Below, piece by piece: positions 1-9,489 of a stretch of DNA of 64,000 nucleotides; positions within the stretch are counted from its first letter, which is position 1, and every line of letters starts with the position of its first letter. The stretch is from Xiphydria camelus (lineage: Eukaryota; Arthropoda; Insecta; Hymenoptera; Xiphydriidae): NCBI GenBank assembly GCA_963678675.1, contig OY783192.1, positions 13,128,424-13,192,423 of the forward strand, in the 5' to 3' direction. A program made the position numbers and the translations under genes. The notes under the pieces were generated by a model. It was not told the DNA's origin. It ran no database searches and saw only the letters and a list, made by a program, of their open reading frames with translations.

Positions 1-78
1 TTCGTCTGTTGCGAAAAAAAGTCTTTTTGAAGGTTTCGTCTCCAAATGATGTTTTATAGAAAAATGCCTGAAGATGCT
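1..78 (-). pseudogene. Downstream part of an unknown ORF split by the BEL/Pao insertion
   Basis: On the minus strand this piece is open from the insertion point to the window edge. It continues, in the same frame, the ORF that ends at 3937 on the other side of the BEL element once one copy of the ATGCT duplication is removed. It encodes about 25 residues rich in Phe, Lys and Arg. The rest of the gene lies outside the window. I do not recognise the family. Continuity across a clean 5-bp duplication is the evidence that this was one reading frame. Confidence 0.6.
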
Positions 79-628
79 TGTTTCGTCAGGAAGGAGAAAA
101 TAAGGATCGGTCCGGTTTGGAAACCCGAGAGAATCGAATACTCCTAGAGCGCACGTTATTACAGAAAATCTTATGGAACTAGCTTAGAAATACGTGAGGG
201 TTAGCCTATTCGAGGCGCACAAAACGTAATGGCTACGCCGAAACGAAGAAAGCACACGCGGGAGCGCAACTACGCGATACTTGACTACTCCGGAGCACGT
301 GTCGGCCGGAAGTAGTGAGTGTAACTGAAAGCGGAATTACGCGACGCACGGCGCTGAATTCGAAGTACGTTTCGGTCGTACGTAACGAAAGCACAAGAAT
401 CTGTAAAGATGCGATGCAACGCGATTGATCCGAAGCACGTTTTAGTCGGGAATCGCGAGTACAAATGAGAAGAATGCGAGAACGCGTCACGCGACGACTG
501 TTCCGATGCCCGATCCGGACGCAAGAGATGGGGAAATCTACGTGGCGCGAGACGAGCGAAGTGCCACGTAGGCCGACGTGAATCTAGACAATGAATACGC
601 TATCGGTCGCGCAGCTTTGGCGCGAACA
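79..628 (-). repeat. 3' LTR of BEL/Pao element
   Basis: 550-bp direct repeat of 3375-3931. It begins TGTTTCGTCAGG and ends GGCGCGAACA on the plus strand. Because coding is on the minus strand, this copy is the downstream LTR. Small differences are visible (for example an extra TATA in the other copy near its end). Short ORFs in both LTRs are chance frames. Confidence 0.92.
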
Positions 629-685
629 TTACCGCCCGCCTTGCCATCGACGGCGATGGCGAAACAAATGGAGAATATTTAATAG

Positions 686-1809
686 TTAGCCGGAAAGGTG
701 TTCAACGATGCGTCGCTCTATATTGCGGCGTCTTCGTCTTAACCGTCCTGCCCTGGATGAAGGCGGATGATCTGGATGAGCGTCCATTTGCTCTGGTGGA
801 AGCCTTTCATCCCGCAGGAGGGCGATGTCACCCAGTTTTACTGTTGGCTGATGTTGGTGACATCCTTGCTTCGCTATGGTTGGACAGCGTGTCCGAATAT
901 CCACAGGAAATGGTCTGGAATTGAAGCCCTCTGTCTGAAACACTCGACATATCGCAGTAAGTAGCTGCCAGAGACAAGTGTAAATGAAGATTGCGATGGC
1001 GGTTGGGAATCCCATTCGCTGTCTGGAGGTGCTGCAGTGAATCTGCCTGTGAAGTCCCCCTTGAGCCTTGAGAAGGCACTTTTCACACTGCTCGTCATCT
1101 GTAGCGAGTGTAGACGGAATGCAGGCCTCCTCTAGCTTCCGAGCGCGTTGTACCGAATCTGCGGCGGAAGCCATGACTTTGCCCGACAGCACCCAGCCAA
1201 ATTCGGTCTGCTGAGCGTAAGGTGTGCCAGGCGTACCCTTCCACATGCTGGGCAGCATGATTTTATCGAGGACATCAATTCCAAGTATTAAATTGACTTG
1301 ACCTGGCTCGCCAAATGTAGGATTCGCAAGGTTGACGCCGCTGATGTGGGGCCAGTTCTTCGCAGGTATCTGATACGACGGTAGAAGTCCTGTGAGTTGC
1401 GGTATCACGAGGGCTTTGGTCTTGAGGGAGAAGGTTGTCGAGAGGCGAGATCGCAGAATGAGTGATGTGGATCCTTTGGCCAATCCTAATTGTTGTGCTC
1501 CGACACCATTGATTGGAATGGCCGCGTTACTTTGAGACAACCTGAGTCGCCGGGTGAGATGCTCCATAGTGAAGGACGTCTCTGCTCCTGAATCGAGCAG
1601 AGCTCGCGCAATAACGGAGTCTCCCGTCTCTGAATTCGTTACGATGACTCGAGCCGTCGAGAAGAGAACTGGACGGCATTGTAGCATTGTTGTATACGCC
1701 GTGTGGCTGGCCACGGAGGTGCTGCTGCTCATGCCGGGAACGGAGCTTTCTAACACGTCCGTTGGTCCGGGATGTAGACTTGTATGGTGCAGTCCGTTGC
1801 AAGTCTGAC
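686..1809 (-). pseudogene. BEL/Pao protease (DUF1758-like) fused by deletion to DUF5641-like tail
   Basis: Minus-strand frame. It opens with knuckle remnants, then the aspartic-protease core (ALLDSGAETSF, the catalytic Asp-Ser-Gly) and the conserved closing block (NLILGIDVLDKIM, TEFGWVLSGKV). After about residue 260 the protein no longer resembles polymerase. The last ~60 residues contain VKLGDIALLRDERLPP, typical of the domain after the integrase. Everything between is missing. The frame is open across the join, but its final ~45 residues run out of the family frame. Confidence 0.85.
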
Positions 1810-1823
1810 ATCGTCCAGCTGAC

Positions 1824-1937
1824 GGTTTTGCCTTTCCCAAAGTTCATTAGGGTATTATTAGGGGTTGTACGTTATTGTATACCTCTGTACACGACTGTGA
1901 TAATTAATAAATTAACTTTTCTAAGAAAAAAAAAAAT
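1824..1937 (+). mobile_element. 5'-truncated LINE/SINE 3'-end fragment with poly(A) and TSD
   Basis: A 114-bp insertion ends in an A-run (1926-1936) and is flanked by a 14-bp direct repeat ATCGTCCAGCTGAC (1810-1823, 1938-1951). An A-tail plus a long target-site duplication is the signature of target-primed reverse transcription. It lies inside BEL gag/pol, so it post-dates that element. The LINE family is not identified. Confidence 0.85.
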
Positions 1938-1951
1938 ATCGTCCAGCTGAC

Positions 1952-2157
1952 CGACACGTGACCAGCTGGTGTGCGCCCAAACATTTCGTGCATAACTGTT
2001 TCGTGCAAACTGTTCGTGCGTAGGTGGCCTCCACGAATAAGTTACGCCCCTCCAATGACTTAGCGAGATATGTAGGGCAGAGAGGCAGATATTGTTCTGC
2101 TCCACACTGCGAACACTTAGGAGGTTTTGCGGCCATGTGATGCATATTAGCGTTCAC
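1952..2157 (-). pseudogene. Gag C-terminal cysteine-knuckle region
   Basis: Minus-strand frame with paired CxxC motifs (KCSQCGAEQYLPLC and TKQLCTKCLGAHQ). These match the nucleic-acid-binding region at the end of BEL gag. It is cut off from the protease by a 114-bp LINE-like fragment inserted at 1824-1937, after which the same host sequence resumes. Confidence 0.75.
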
Positions 2158-2390
2158 AGCCTTACTGCTCTTACCTCGATCGTCCTCAGAGGAATGATTT
2201 AGCCAGGAGGATGCATCCTTGCGATGAATTCTACTGTTCGGATGCGAGTTTCCAGGAATGTTTCAAACTCGGGGAACGTGGATGGATCTCTTGAAACATT
2301 CCTTGAAATTTCCCAAGCTCGTCGCGATCTGGAGTCCAGCCGCTCGACGGACATGAAGACGAGGATGTCGTCCCAATGGTCGACCCATCT

Positions 2391-2903
2391 TTAGAGGGTC
2401 TTCAGCGCGCCAAGCACTTCGAAGGTGGTATTGAGCAGTCGCTTTAATTCTGTAACGGACTCGGTGGTGACCGATGGAATGGCGGAGATAGTGGTTAGAT
2501 GCGCCTTCACCAATTGAGCTTTATGTTCATATGTGTAGCACAATAGATCCCACGCCCGACGGAAGTTGTCGTCAGTCGTTGGGATGTTCCGGGTCAATTG
2601 TTCCGGTTCGCCGACCAGGTTCGTTTTGAGATAGTCGAGCTTTTCCACGTTGGTCAGCTCGCTGTTAGAACCCACAATGGCGATGAAAATGTCACGAAAG
2701 CTGGGCCACTTGACGTACTCCCCGGAGAACTGCGTTAGGGTTATGCGTGGAACCCTCCGAATGCTCGACGATCCGGTTGCGGTTCCCGATGATGCAGTCG
2801 GCGATGAATTGGCTGTCGTGTTATTGATCGAGTCGCGAAATTCGATCAGCTCCCCTTGTGCTACCGTATACGCTTCCTCAGTCTTCTCGAACACCTCTTC
2901 CAC
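2391..2903 (-). pseudogene. BEL/Pao gag (DUF1759-like) segment
   Basis: 170-residue open stretch with the hallmark block of BEL gag (LTQFSGEYVKWPSFRDIF, then EKLDYLKTNLVGE). This is the particle-forming protein of the element. Related sequence continues on both sides in other frames: 2160-2390 encodes the expected PEFETFLETR-type stretch, and 1952-2157 the cysteine knuckles. Gag therefore spans roughly 1950-3200 with frameshifts. The initiating Met at 2903 is internal to the family's usual length, so the true start lies upstream. Confidence 0.85.
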
Positions 2904-3352
2904 GAAGTATGGTCAGAGTTCGTCCGTGGGAACGGCCTTAGCTTTTATGAGCTAATGAGTCTCCTTGAATTGAGCCCACTGTGAATCGAGCGTTTGGATT
3001 CGTACTGTCGCGGCTCCGCGAGTCATCCGTGAGGCACCCATCTTCTGGAAGTTGCTCACCGTCCTGCTGATGCGACCGAAGAGCGTCTGCTGATCTTCGA
3101 AGATAGCTTCCATGGTTTCGAAGTTGCTTTAGCGACGAATTCAGGAACACGCTGGATGGCACTGGACACTGCACGAACTGCGATCACGCACACTGTAACG
3201 CGTGCCCGAGACGAATTCAGGCGCACACTGGTTGGCGCTGAACACTGCACGAACGACGCACACACACATCGTAACGCGTTTCCGAATTAAGGAATTTCAG
3301 TTACGGCCCGTAGGAGTAACGACCGAAAGAACTCGTAATCCGATAAGGGCCG

Positions 3353-3370
3353 ATCCGGCTCGAAGGACCA
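3353..3370 (-). promoter_or_regulatory. Primer-binding site complementary to tRNA-Tyr
   Basis: The plus strand reads ATCCGGCTCGAAGGACCA, which has the form of a tRNA 3' end including CCA. Its acceptor half TCGAAGG pairs with CCTTCGA, the usual start of metazoan tRNA-Tyr. The minus strand is therefore an 18-nt primer-binding site directly after the 5' LTR, as expected for BEL/Pao. Confidence 0.8.
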
Positions 3371-3374
3371 AAAA

Positions 3375-3931
3375 TGTTTCGTCAGGAAGGAGAAAATAAG
3401 GATCGGTCCGGTTTGAAAACCCGTGAGAATCGAATACTCCTAGAGCGCACGTCATTACAGAAAATCTTATGGAACTTGCTTAGAAATACGTGAGGGTTAG
3501 CTTATTCGAGGCGCAGAGAACGTAATGGCTACGCCAAAACGAAGAGAGCACACACGGGAGCGCAACTACGCGATACTCGACTACTCCGGAGCACGTGTCG
3601 GCCGGAAGTAGTGAGTGTAACTGAAAGCGGAATTACGCGACGCACGGCGCTGAATTCGAAGTACGTTTCGGTCGTACGTAATGAAAGCACAAGAATCCGT
3701 AAAGATGCGATGCAACGCGATTGATCCGAAGCACGTTTTAGTCGGGAATCGCGAGTACAAAAGGAGAAGAATGCCAGCACGCGTTACGCGACGACTGTTC
3801 CGACGCCCGGTCCGGACGCAAGAGAGGGGGAAATCTACGTGGCGCGAGACGAGCGAAGTGCCACGTAGGCCGACGTAAATCTAGACAATATGAATATATA
3901 CGCTATCGGTCGCACAGCTTTGGCGCGAACA
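3375..3931 (-). repeat. 5' LTR of BEL/Pao element
   Basis: 557-bp partner of the 79-628 LTR, with the same ends. It lies upstream of gag on the minus strand and is followed after four bases by the primer-binding site. It would carry the element promoter; no TATA box position can be asserted. Confidence 0.92.
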
Positions 3932-3936
3932 ATGCT

Positions 3937-4304
3937 CCTTTTCTATTTTAAGGATTTTGATATCATGCCACTTTACTTGATTTCTATTTTCGTCTATATT
4001 AAAGTTATTACCCCATGAGTCTTGCACAGCTTTGACATCATAGAATTTATCATGAGTCATTTCTACTACTTTGTAAGGACGTCCTGTCTTTTTGGCAGTC
4101 CGTATTAACGTTGAATATGTTTGTGGGGTGTAGATTGAACATGATTTTAAGTATCTCTTAAGATTGCAATAATATCGAGCGGTATAAATCGTTATGTCAA
4201 ATTTCGTCCACCGTGAGGCGGAACATTCAATAACCTTGAAAAGTGCATCAACATAAAAATAATCATTTAGAAATTTAATTGACTTCTTTTTTGCTCAGAC
4301 GTAA
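3937..4304 (-). pseudogene. Upstream part of an unknown ORF split by the BEL/Pao insertion
   Basis: Minus-strand open frame of about 120 codons running to the BEL insertion point, with features such as RTAKKTGRPYKVVEMTHDKF. It resumes at 78 on the far side. No Met opens it. Just upstream an AG at 4305-4306 could be a 3' splice site, and CAG/GTAAGT at about 4482-4491 could be the matching donor, so this may be an internal exon. I do not recognise the family. Similar proteins are, in my memory, mostly hypothetical and repeat-associated, but I cannot confirm that. Confidence 0.55.
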
Positions 4305-4895
4305 TCAAAAAAGTGTATTAACTGTAAAAATGCATTATGCTATTTTATTAAAAATGTGTTTGATGTGTTTTCTCGAGAAATAATGATACTAAAAAAATGA
4401 CTCAAGAAAACTGTTGTAACTAGAAATGTCAAAAGTGTTTCATCAAAACAGAAATAAGTCAAAATAATCATAAATTTTTCACTTACCTGTGTAATCAAAA
4501 CTGGTACAACTCGAAATCCAGCAGTGCGTAATCGTCAGTTCGATCACGATTTAGTCACCAACACTGTAGCAACTCCAAATGATGCTGAACAAATTCACGA
4601 ATTACACCAACAAAACCGTTGCAACTCGAAATAACACAGTTTAGGACTATCAATATACATGCACCCTTCTCGCTGTCACGGCAGAAACTAAAAATGTAAC
4701 GCGGTGTTCGTGGAGCGGTCATGTGCACATATATTCAACAAAACTGACTTATAGCGCCATTTTTCGGAAATTAATCAAGATATCGGTAAATCTGTTTTAT
4801 TGGTTTATGGAGCTTCGTTTGTAGAATCCAAATAAACGGTTAACTAAAAAAATTGATTTTTCGAGTTGATACTGTTTTGATCTAGGTGTGCGATA
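4305..4895. other. Non-coding stretch
   Basis: AT-rich sequence without a convincing ORF. The only feature noticed is a strong 5' splice-donor match on the minus strand (CAG/GTAAGTG) near 4485, possibly belonging to the split ORF downstream of it. Confidence 0.4.
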
Positions 4896-5267
4896 TCTTC
4901 AAAACAACTACATAGAATCTTTTGCGTCCATAAAAATATAAGGTCACCGACTGTTGAACAAAAATATTGGTGTTCGTAAACAGCAAAACGTAGTTTTTTG
5001 GCGATAAAACATAACTTTAAATAGAATTGGCAACGTTGCATCATACACGTGGTGACAGTGATGTGTATGCAACAAAGTTTTGTTGGCGTCAATATTTTAA
5101 AAATTGCCTTTCATAGAGGATAAAGGATTTGTTATCGGATATGTGAGTATGGTTGGTATAAGTATTAATCTTCGTTAACCAAAATTCACTTTTTACGTAG
5201 AATTACTGAATTATGAGGGTCCCGCCTGTGGCACATTGAAAATACGCTCATAAGCGCTAGGAATACC
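4896..5267 (+). mobile_element. Fragment (right end) of TTAA-flanked GGTATTCC family, copy C
   Basis: The right end reads GCGCTAGGAATACC followed by TTAA. The interior matches element B (13315-13929) in inverted orientation and element A (12307-13238) in direct orientation. The left terminus is missing; similarity fades near 4896. Short ORFs here and in B are not conserved as protein-coding. Confidence 0.75.
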
Positions 5268-6418
5268 TTAAAATTATAAGAAAGTCGTCAATGTTCCGTC
5301 GCACGAGGGACGGAATTTCGGAAGCTCGATTCATACCTCTTAATAACATCGATCATAAATAACTCGCCGACTATAATTAATCGCGTCATCGGCGAAGGGG
5401 TTCATTTCGGCGAACATAGGTCGTTAATTCTCGGAAACAAAGTATCGGATAGATCGCAGCAAGCCGTCTTCCGCTGTGATGCTAATATCAAGCCGGCTTA
5501 AGGGGAGGAATGACGAATGCAGTCGATGGGCAATTAGGGAAAACTTAATTACAAGCTTATCCAGGAATTCAACTCACTATTGATTCCCACGATCGGGAGT
5601 GAGCATCCGGCTTTCAATTGTTTTTGGGTTTAAACCTTTGCATTCAAGAGGTGACTCTCATTGTCAGTCGCCACGGCGCGGGCGTTTCGTTCGGCAACTC
5701 AAGCGGCGCCGCTCCGACGCCTGGGCGATTTCATACGTTATTCTATTAAAAATGATTGAAAATGTAATACTTATACTTCATACTATATGATCTACATAAA
5801 ACTATGATCAAACGATGATTATTGTTATGTGCAAATATTGTTTGTAGAAGAGAAACTTGTTTAAGTATGTTTTTCATCATGTTTAATATTTATGTTATTC
5901 GTATGATTTTCAATATGTATTGAAATATAATTGACATTACGTTATTCCCTCTTTCTTCCGTAATACGCTGCATTTAGAATTTTTAAAATATCATTCTTAC
6001 CTAATTTGGATTTTATGAACATTTTCCCAAACTTAGTAAAATCGTCAAATTCGTCCGGTTATCTTCGTATAAACACCCGGTTTTCGCTCGGCACTAAAAG
6101 GGATAATTATTAATTATAGTCGGCGAGTTATTTATAATCGATGTTATTAAGAGGTATGAAAGGAACTTCCGAAATTCCGTCCCTCGTGCGAACATTAACG
6201 ACTTTCTTACAATTTTAAGAGGAGAACGTAGAAAACACTGGGCTAGCCTCCATGAAATTTGTGTAGGGGAGACCGGGAAAGGTTGATACATTAAGTTGGC
6301 CCCTCGTTGACATGGAAAATAATGCGAACGGGGGGCAAACTTTCTATATAAACTCTCCTTGGTCACCCCTACTTTCTCGGCTATCTTCGGCTGCCGAGCG
6401 ACCCCGAGCGTTCAGGCG
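5268..6418 (+). repeat. Left arm of a large inverted repeat
   Basis: Matches 11225-12306 plus 13239-13314 in reverse orientation, including identical 63-codon frames at 5599-5790 and 11856-12047 that are unlikely to be genes. Within the arm, 5275-5395 is itself repeated inverted at 6100-6225, so the arm holds a smaller TIR element with CGGCGAGTTATTTATAAT-type ends. Two uninterrupted TTAA sites (5340-5343, 6147-6150) are the empty-site equivalents of the place where element A inserted at 12303. Confidence 0.8.
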
Positions 6419-6650
6419 ATCGAGCTCAAATGCAACGATCGTCAGCTTTCGAGCCCTGTTACAGAATTTACTCGACGCTCGTGCAAGCGCCCACCGGCGT
6501 TCGTGATCGTTCCTTCGCCACGAACGAACGCCCACGAACGACCGTACAGAAAATGTACCTACTGGGGAACTCGGGCCTCACGGCGAGGGCCCGGAGTCTT
6601 GATAAAGACTGCCCGAGTCGGGAGGGCGGACGGCGGAAAGGCTGGCCTAA

Positions 6651-7232
6651 GGGGCCTATTTCACGGAACCGACATGTCGGATTGTCGTATATGACAAGTC
6701 ACTCCGATTGGCTGTGACAGAAAGTGGTGGTGGGGGAAATCTGTCGGGCCGACGGTATTTTTCGTCGTACGAAAGTTGAGCAGTGTCGAACTTCAAGCGA
6801 CGGTTTCGTACGACAAAAAATAGAGTCGTGCATGGCCGGGTGATGGCGCGACAGTATGTTACGTTCAACGCCACCGATGGCTATCTGAGAAATATTGACA
6901 CATCCTGAACAGCGAAGCCGAGAAGCTCCCTTCGACTTGTCTTGTCTTAGCTCGTATTGTTCAATGCGTGCGTTTTTTAATTTTTTTGTCACACGTATTT
7001 GTGAATTCATTTTACGTATTATAATGAGGAGCCGGACTGCCAAACTTCACCACTTGGCGGCACCACCATTTCCAGACTGTCGCAGCGACAAACAGAAGTG
7101 TCGTCAATCGACCATATTTCATGCATCCGACAAAATACCTGCGACGGACCCCCCACCCGATTCTTGCACAACCAATCGGAGTGACTTGTCGTATACGACA
7201 ATCCGACATGTCGGATCCGTGAAATAGGCCCC
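6651..7232. mobile_element. Non-autonomous PIF/Harbinger-type element with TAA TSD
   Basis: 582 bp with ~70-bp terminal inverted repeats starting GGGGCCTATTTCAC and flanked by TAA on both sides (6648-6650, 7233-7235). A 3-bp TWA duplication and GGG-type ends fit PIF/Harbinger. No transposase is encoded. Related pieces occur at 12707-13165, 36848-37015 and 48595-48964. Confidence 0.85.
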
Positions 7233-7439
7233 TAACGGCTCCACTGTAGGTACATTCTGTACGGTCATTCGTGGGCGTTCGTTCTTCCTCTGCGGAATGC
7301 GAGAAAGCAAGCTGGATTTTTACAGATTTTCGTTTTGATGTTCTAATGAAGCACCAAAAAGTCTCATATGCTAACCCTTGTGCGTCTCGAGATATCGAAG
7401 GTCAAAGGTCATGAAAATCAGTTTTTTGCGAAAATCTCG

Positions 7440-7580
7440 CTTCCGGTTAGTCTGATGTCTTAAGAAGTTTTAACAAAATTTACGTAAAACAGTATTCTCT
7501 ATAAGTTTGATTATATACATTTTTTTGTACGATCAACCGTTTTCGAGATATAGCGTAATAGGTAATACTGTATATATGGG
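7440..7580 (+). repeat. Inner segment of the large inverted-repeat left arm
   Basis: Matches 11085-11225 in reverse orientation (shared words such as GTTTTACGTAAATTTTGTTAAA on opposite strands). On the right, this segment directly adjoins the 11225-12306 arm. On the left it is separated from 5268-6418 by ~1 kb that contains the Harbinger-type element, so the left arm has been split by insertion. Confidence 0.75.
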
Positions 7581-8960
7581 GCATTTCACAAGAAAACGAC
7601 AAAGCGAAACCCATGGGGTCGGGAATTTACTTTATATATTTTTTTTCGTACAGGGTTTTGGGTTCTAAACATACTCCCAAGTGAATTTTTTTTATATTGC
7701 CTTTGTTTATATGGAATACATCTCGACAATATTGAAAAATGTGATTTTCAGAGCTAATTGTCGAATAGAAGAAATGATAATTTCGAAAAACTTCAAATAC
7801 AAAAAGGTTTTCTTTTTGAACGTACTTTCTGGAAAAAAACATGCGGTATTACCAGTACCGGCAGAAACGAAAATAACCACTATTTTTTCGTCTCCTGAAA
7901 ATACGCCATTTTTTATTTCAAGAAAACAAGTTTTTAATTAATCTTCAAAGAGTTATAAATTTTTGAAGCCGTCACACCACGGAGTGTTGATTTTTCAATG
8001 TTTTATGCACTATTTTAGAGAAAAAACTGAGTCATTATTTGTTTATGTGCTGGCAATTGCAGACTTGCTCGAGCAGCTAATCGCTTAACAGTTCCCCCAA
8101 TACCATCGGAAGGGCCCTTGCCGTGCGCTGTGGCAAAAAATGCCATTCAGCAGCGACGCCAAAATCTTCAAAATGATAATAAATATTACAAAAATGTTTA
8201 AAATGTTTTAATTGCTGTGGCGCCCCGTCTGAGAAGTAAATCATCTTTGATGGCATCGGTATAAACGATTTAACAAAATAATCGATGATTCGATGAATCA
8301 TCGTATTTATTATTGGGTGCCACAGCAAGTAAAAAATTAAAAAAATTTTTGTAATATTTATTATCATTTTGAAGATTTTGGCGTCGCTGCTAAATGGCAT
8401 TTTTTTGCTACAGCGCACGGCAAGGGCCCTTCCGATGGTATTGGGGGAACTGTTAAGCGATTAGCTGCTCGAGCAAGTCTGTAATTGCCAGCACATAAAC
8501 AAATAATGACTCAGTTTTTTCTCTAAAATAGTGCATAAAACATTGAAAAATCAACACTCCGTGGTATGTGATGGCTTAAAAAATTTGTAATTCTTTGAAG
8601 ATTAATTAAAAATTTGTTTTCTTGAAATCAAAAATGGCGTATTTTCAGGAGACGAAAAAATAGTGGTTATTTTCGTTTCTGCCGGTACTGGTAATACCGC
8701 ATTTTTTTTACAGAAAGTACGTTCAAAAAGAAAACCTTTTTGTATTTGAAGTTTTTTGAAATTATCATGTCTTCTCTTCGAAAATTAGCCCTGAAAATCA
8801 CATTTTTCAATATTGTCGAGGGGTATCCCGTATAAACAAAGGCAATAAAAAAATCCACTTGGGAGTATATTTAGAACCCAAAACCCTGTAAGCAAAAAAA
8901 TATATGAAGTAAATTCCCGACCCCATGGGTTTCGCTTTGTCGTTTTCTTGTGAAATGTCC
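7570..8960. repeat. 1.4-kb near-perfect palindrome
   Basis: The left half (7570-8275) reads back as the right half (8290-8960). The hinge is CGATGATTC GAT GAATCATCG at 8282-8302, so there is essentially no spacer. Each arm holds the same fragment of an unclassified transposase and a region near the terminus. Differences between arms are small (single-base changes and T-run length). It could be a head-to-head element pair or a fused TIR element lacking its middle. Confidence 0.88.
8055..8480. pseudogene. Two mirror-image fragments of the 39.9-42.2 kb transposase family
   Basis: On the minus strand from about 8260 to 8055 the translation reads FSDGAPQQLKHFKHF then DFGVAAEWHF. On the plus strand from about 8335 to 8480 it reads DFGVAAKWHFFATAHGKG and GTVKRLAARASL. 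Both are close to residues encoded at 39917-40450 (DFGVDAEWHFFATAHGKG). The minus copy has lost one T from a T-run, which shifts the frame after WHF. These are decayed copies of the catalytic end of that protein, brought together by the palindrome. Confidence 0.82.
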
Positions 8961-9260
8961 CATATACTGCTTAGCTATAACTATAAATGCATTTTTCTTA
9001 GTAGTTATACTAAAAAATTGATTTCCTATTACTGTTTCAGTTAAAAGTTTGTTCATTTATAAAAAAGAATATAATAAATAATTAATAACAAAAAATGCAT
9101 CCTTTTCCGCGCCACTTTTGAAGTAGAATGCAAGGCGCGTTTTTTTAGATATGGTTTCTGAACAGTTAACCGATTCACGTCCTCTTCTTCATCCTCGTCT
9201 TCTTTAGGTTCCTCAAGTAGTTCTATCAAAATATTGTTTTCCTCATCACACGCTTCCGCT
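8955..9260 (-). repeat. Left arm of an inverted repeat around the PIN-like/CXC pseudogene
   Basis: Matches 10780-11075 in reverse. It shares the words AAACGCGCCTTGCATTCTAC and TTTAACTGAAACA with the right arm. 9060-9150 is also repeated inverted at 9335-9420. The outer end of the enclosed gene (the acidic ELLEEPEED stretch) is itself part of the arms and appears at 9175-9300, 9500-9640 and 10735-10845. Confidence 0.75.
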
Positions 9261-9489
9261 GTACTAATTGCAAAATATCTTCAGGCTCATGGCCGAAACA
9301 TCGAAAACAAGGATTTGGCCTACTACATGTCTAAAAAAAACGCGCCTTGCATTCTACTTCAAAAGTGGTGCGGAAAAGGATGCATTATTTGTTATTAATT
9401 ATTTATTATATTGTTTTTATAAATTAACAAACTAATCCATGTTTTCGATATTAACAAACGTTTCTGAACAGTAACCGATTCACGTCTTT

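Larger units (their letters stand above)
79..3931 (-). mobile_element. Internally deleted BEL/Pao LTR retrotransposon
   Basis: Two ~550-bp LTRs (79-628, 3375-3931) with TG...CA ends flank a minus-strand interior and are bounded by a perfect 5-bp duplication ATGCT (74-78, 3932-3936). The interior has a BEL-type gag (DUF1759-like), a CxxC knuckle region, a DUF1758-like aspartic protease and the DUF5641-like tail that normally follows the integrase. Reverse transcriptase, RNase H and the integrase core are absent, so an internal deletion joins protease to the C-terminal tail. At 3.85 kb it is far shorter than a usual BEL element of 6-7 kb or more. It would depend on a full-length relative. The LTRs are very similar by eye, which suggests fairly recent insertion. 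Confidence 0.93.

Noticed and set aside
5599..5790. 63-codon frame repeated identically at 11856-12047
   Set aside because: Identity follows from the inverted repeat. There are no supporting motifs and the frame is no more conserved than its flanks.
6094..6366. 90-codon frame also present at 11282-11554
   Set aside because: Mirror-image copies of repeat sequence. The frame is open by chance in both arms.
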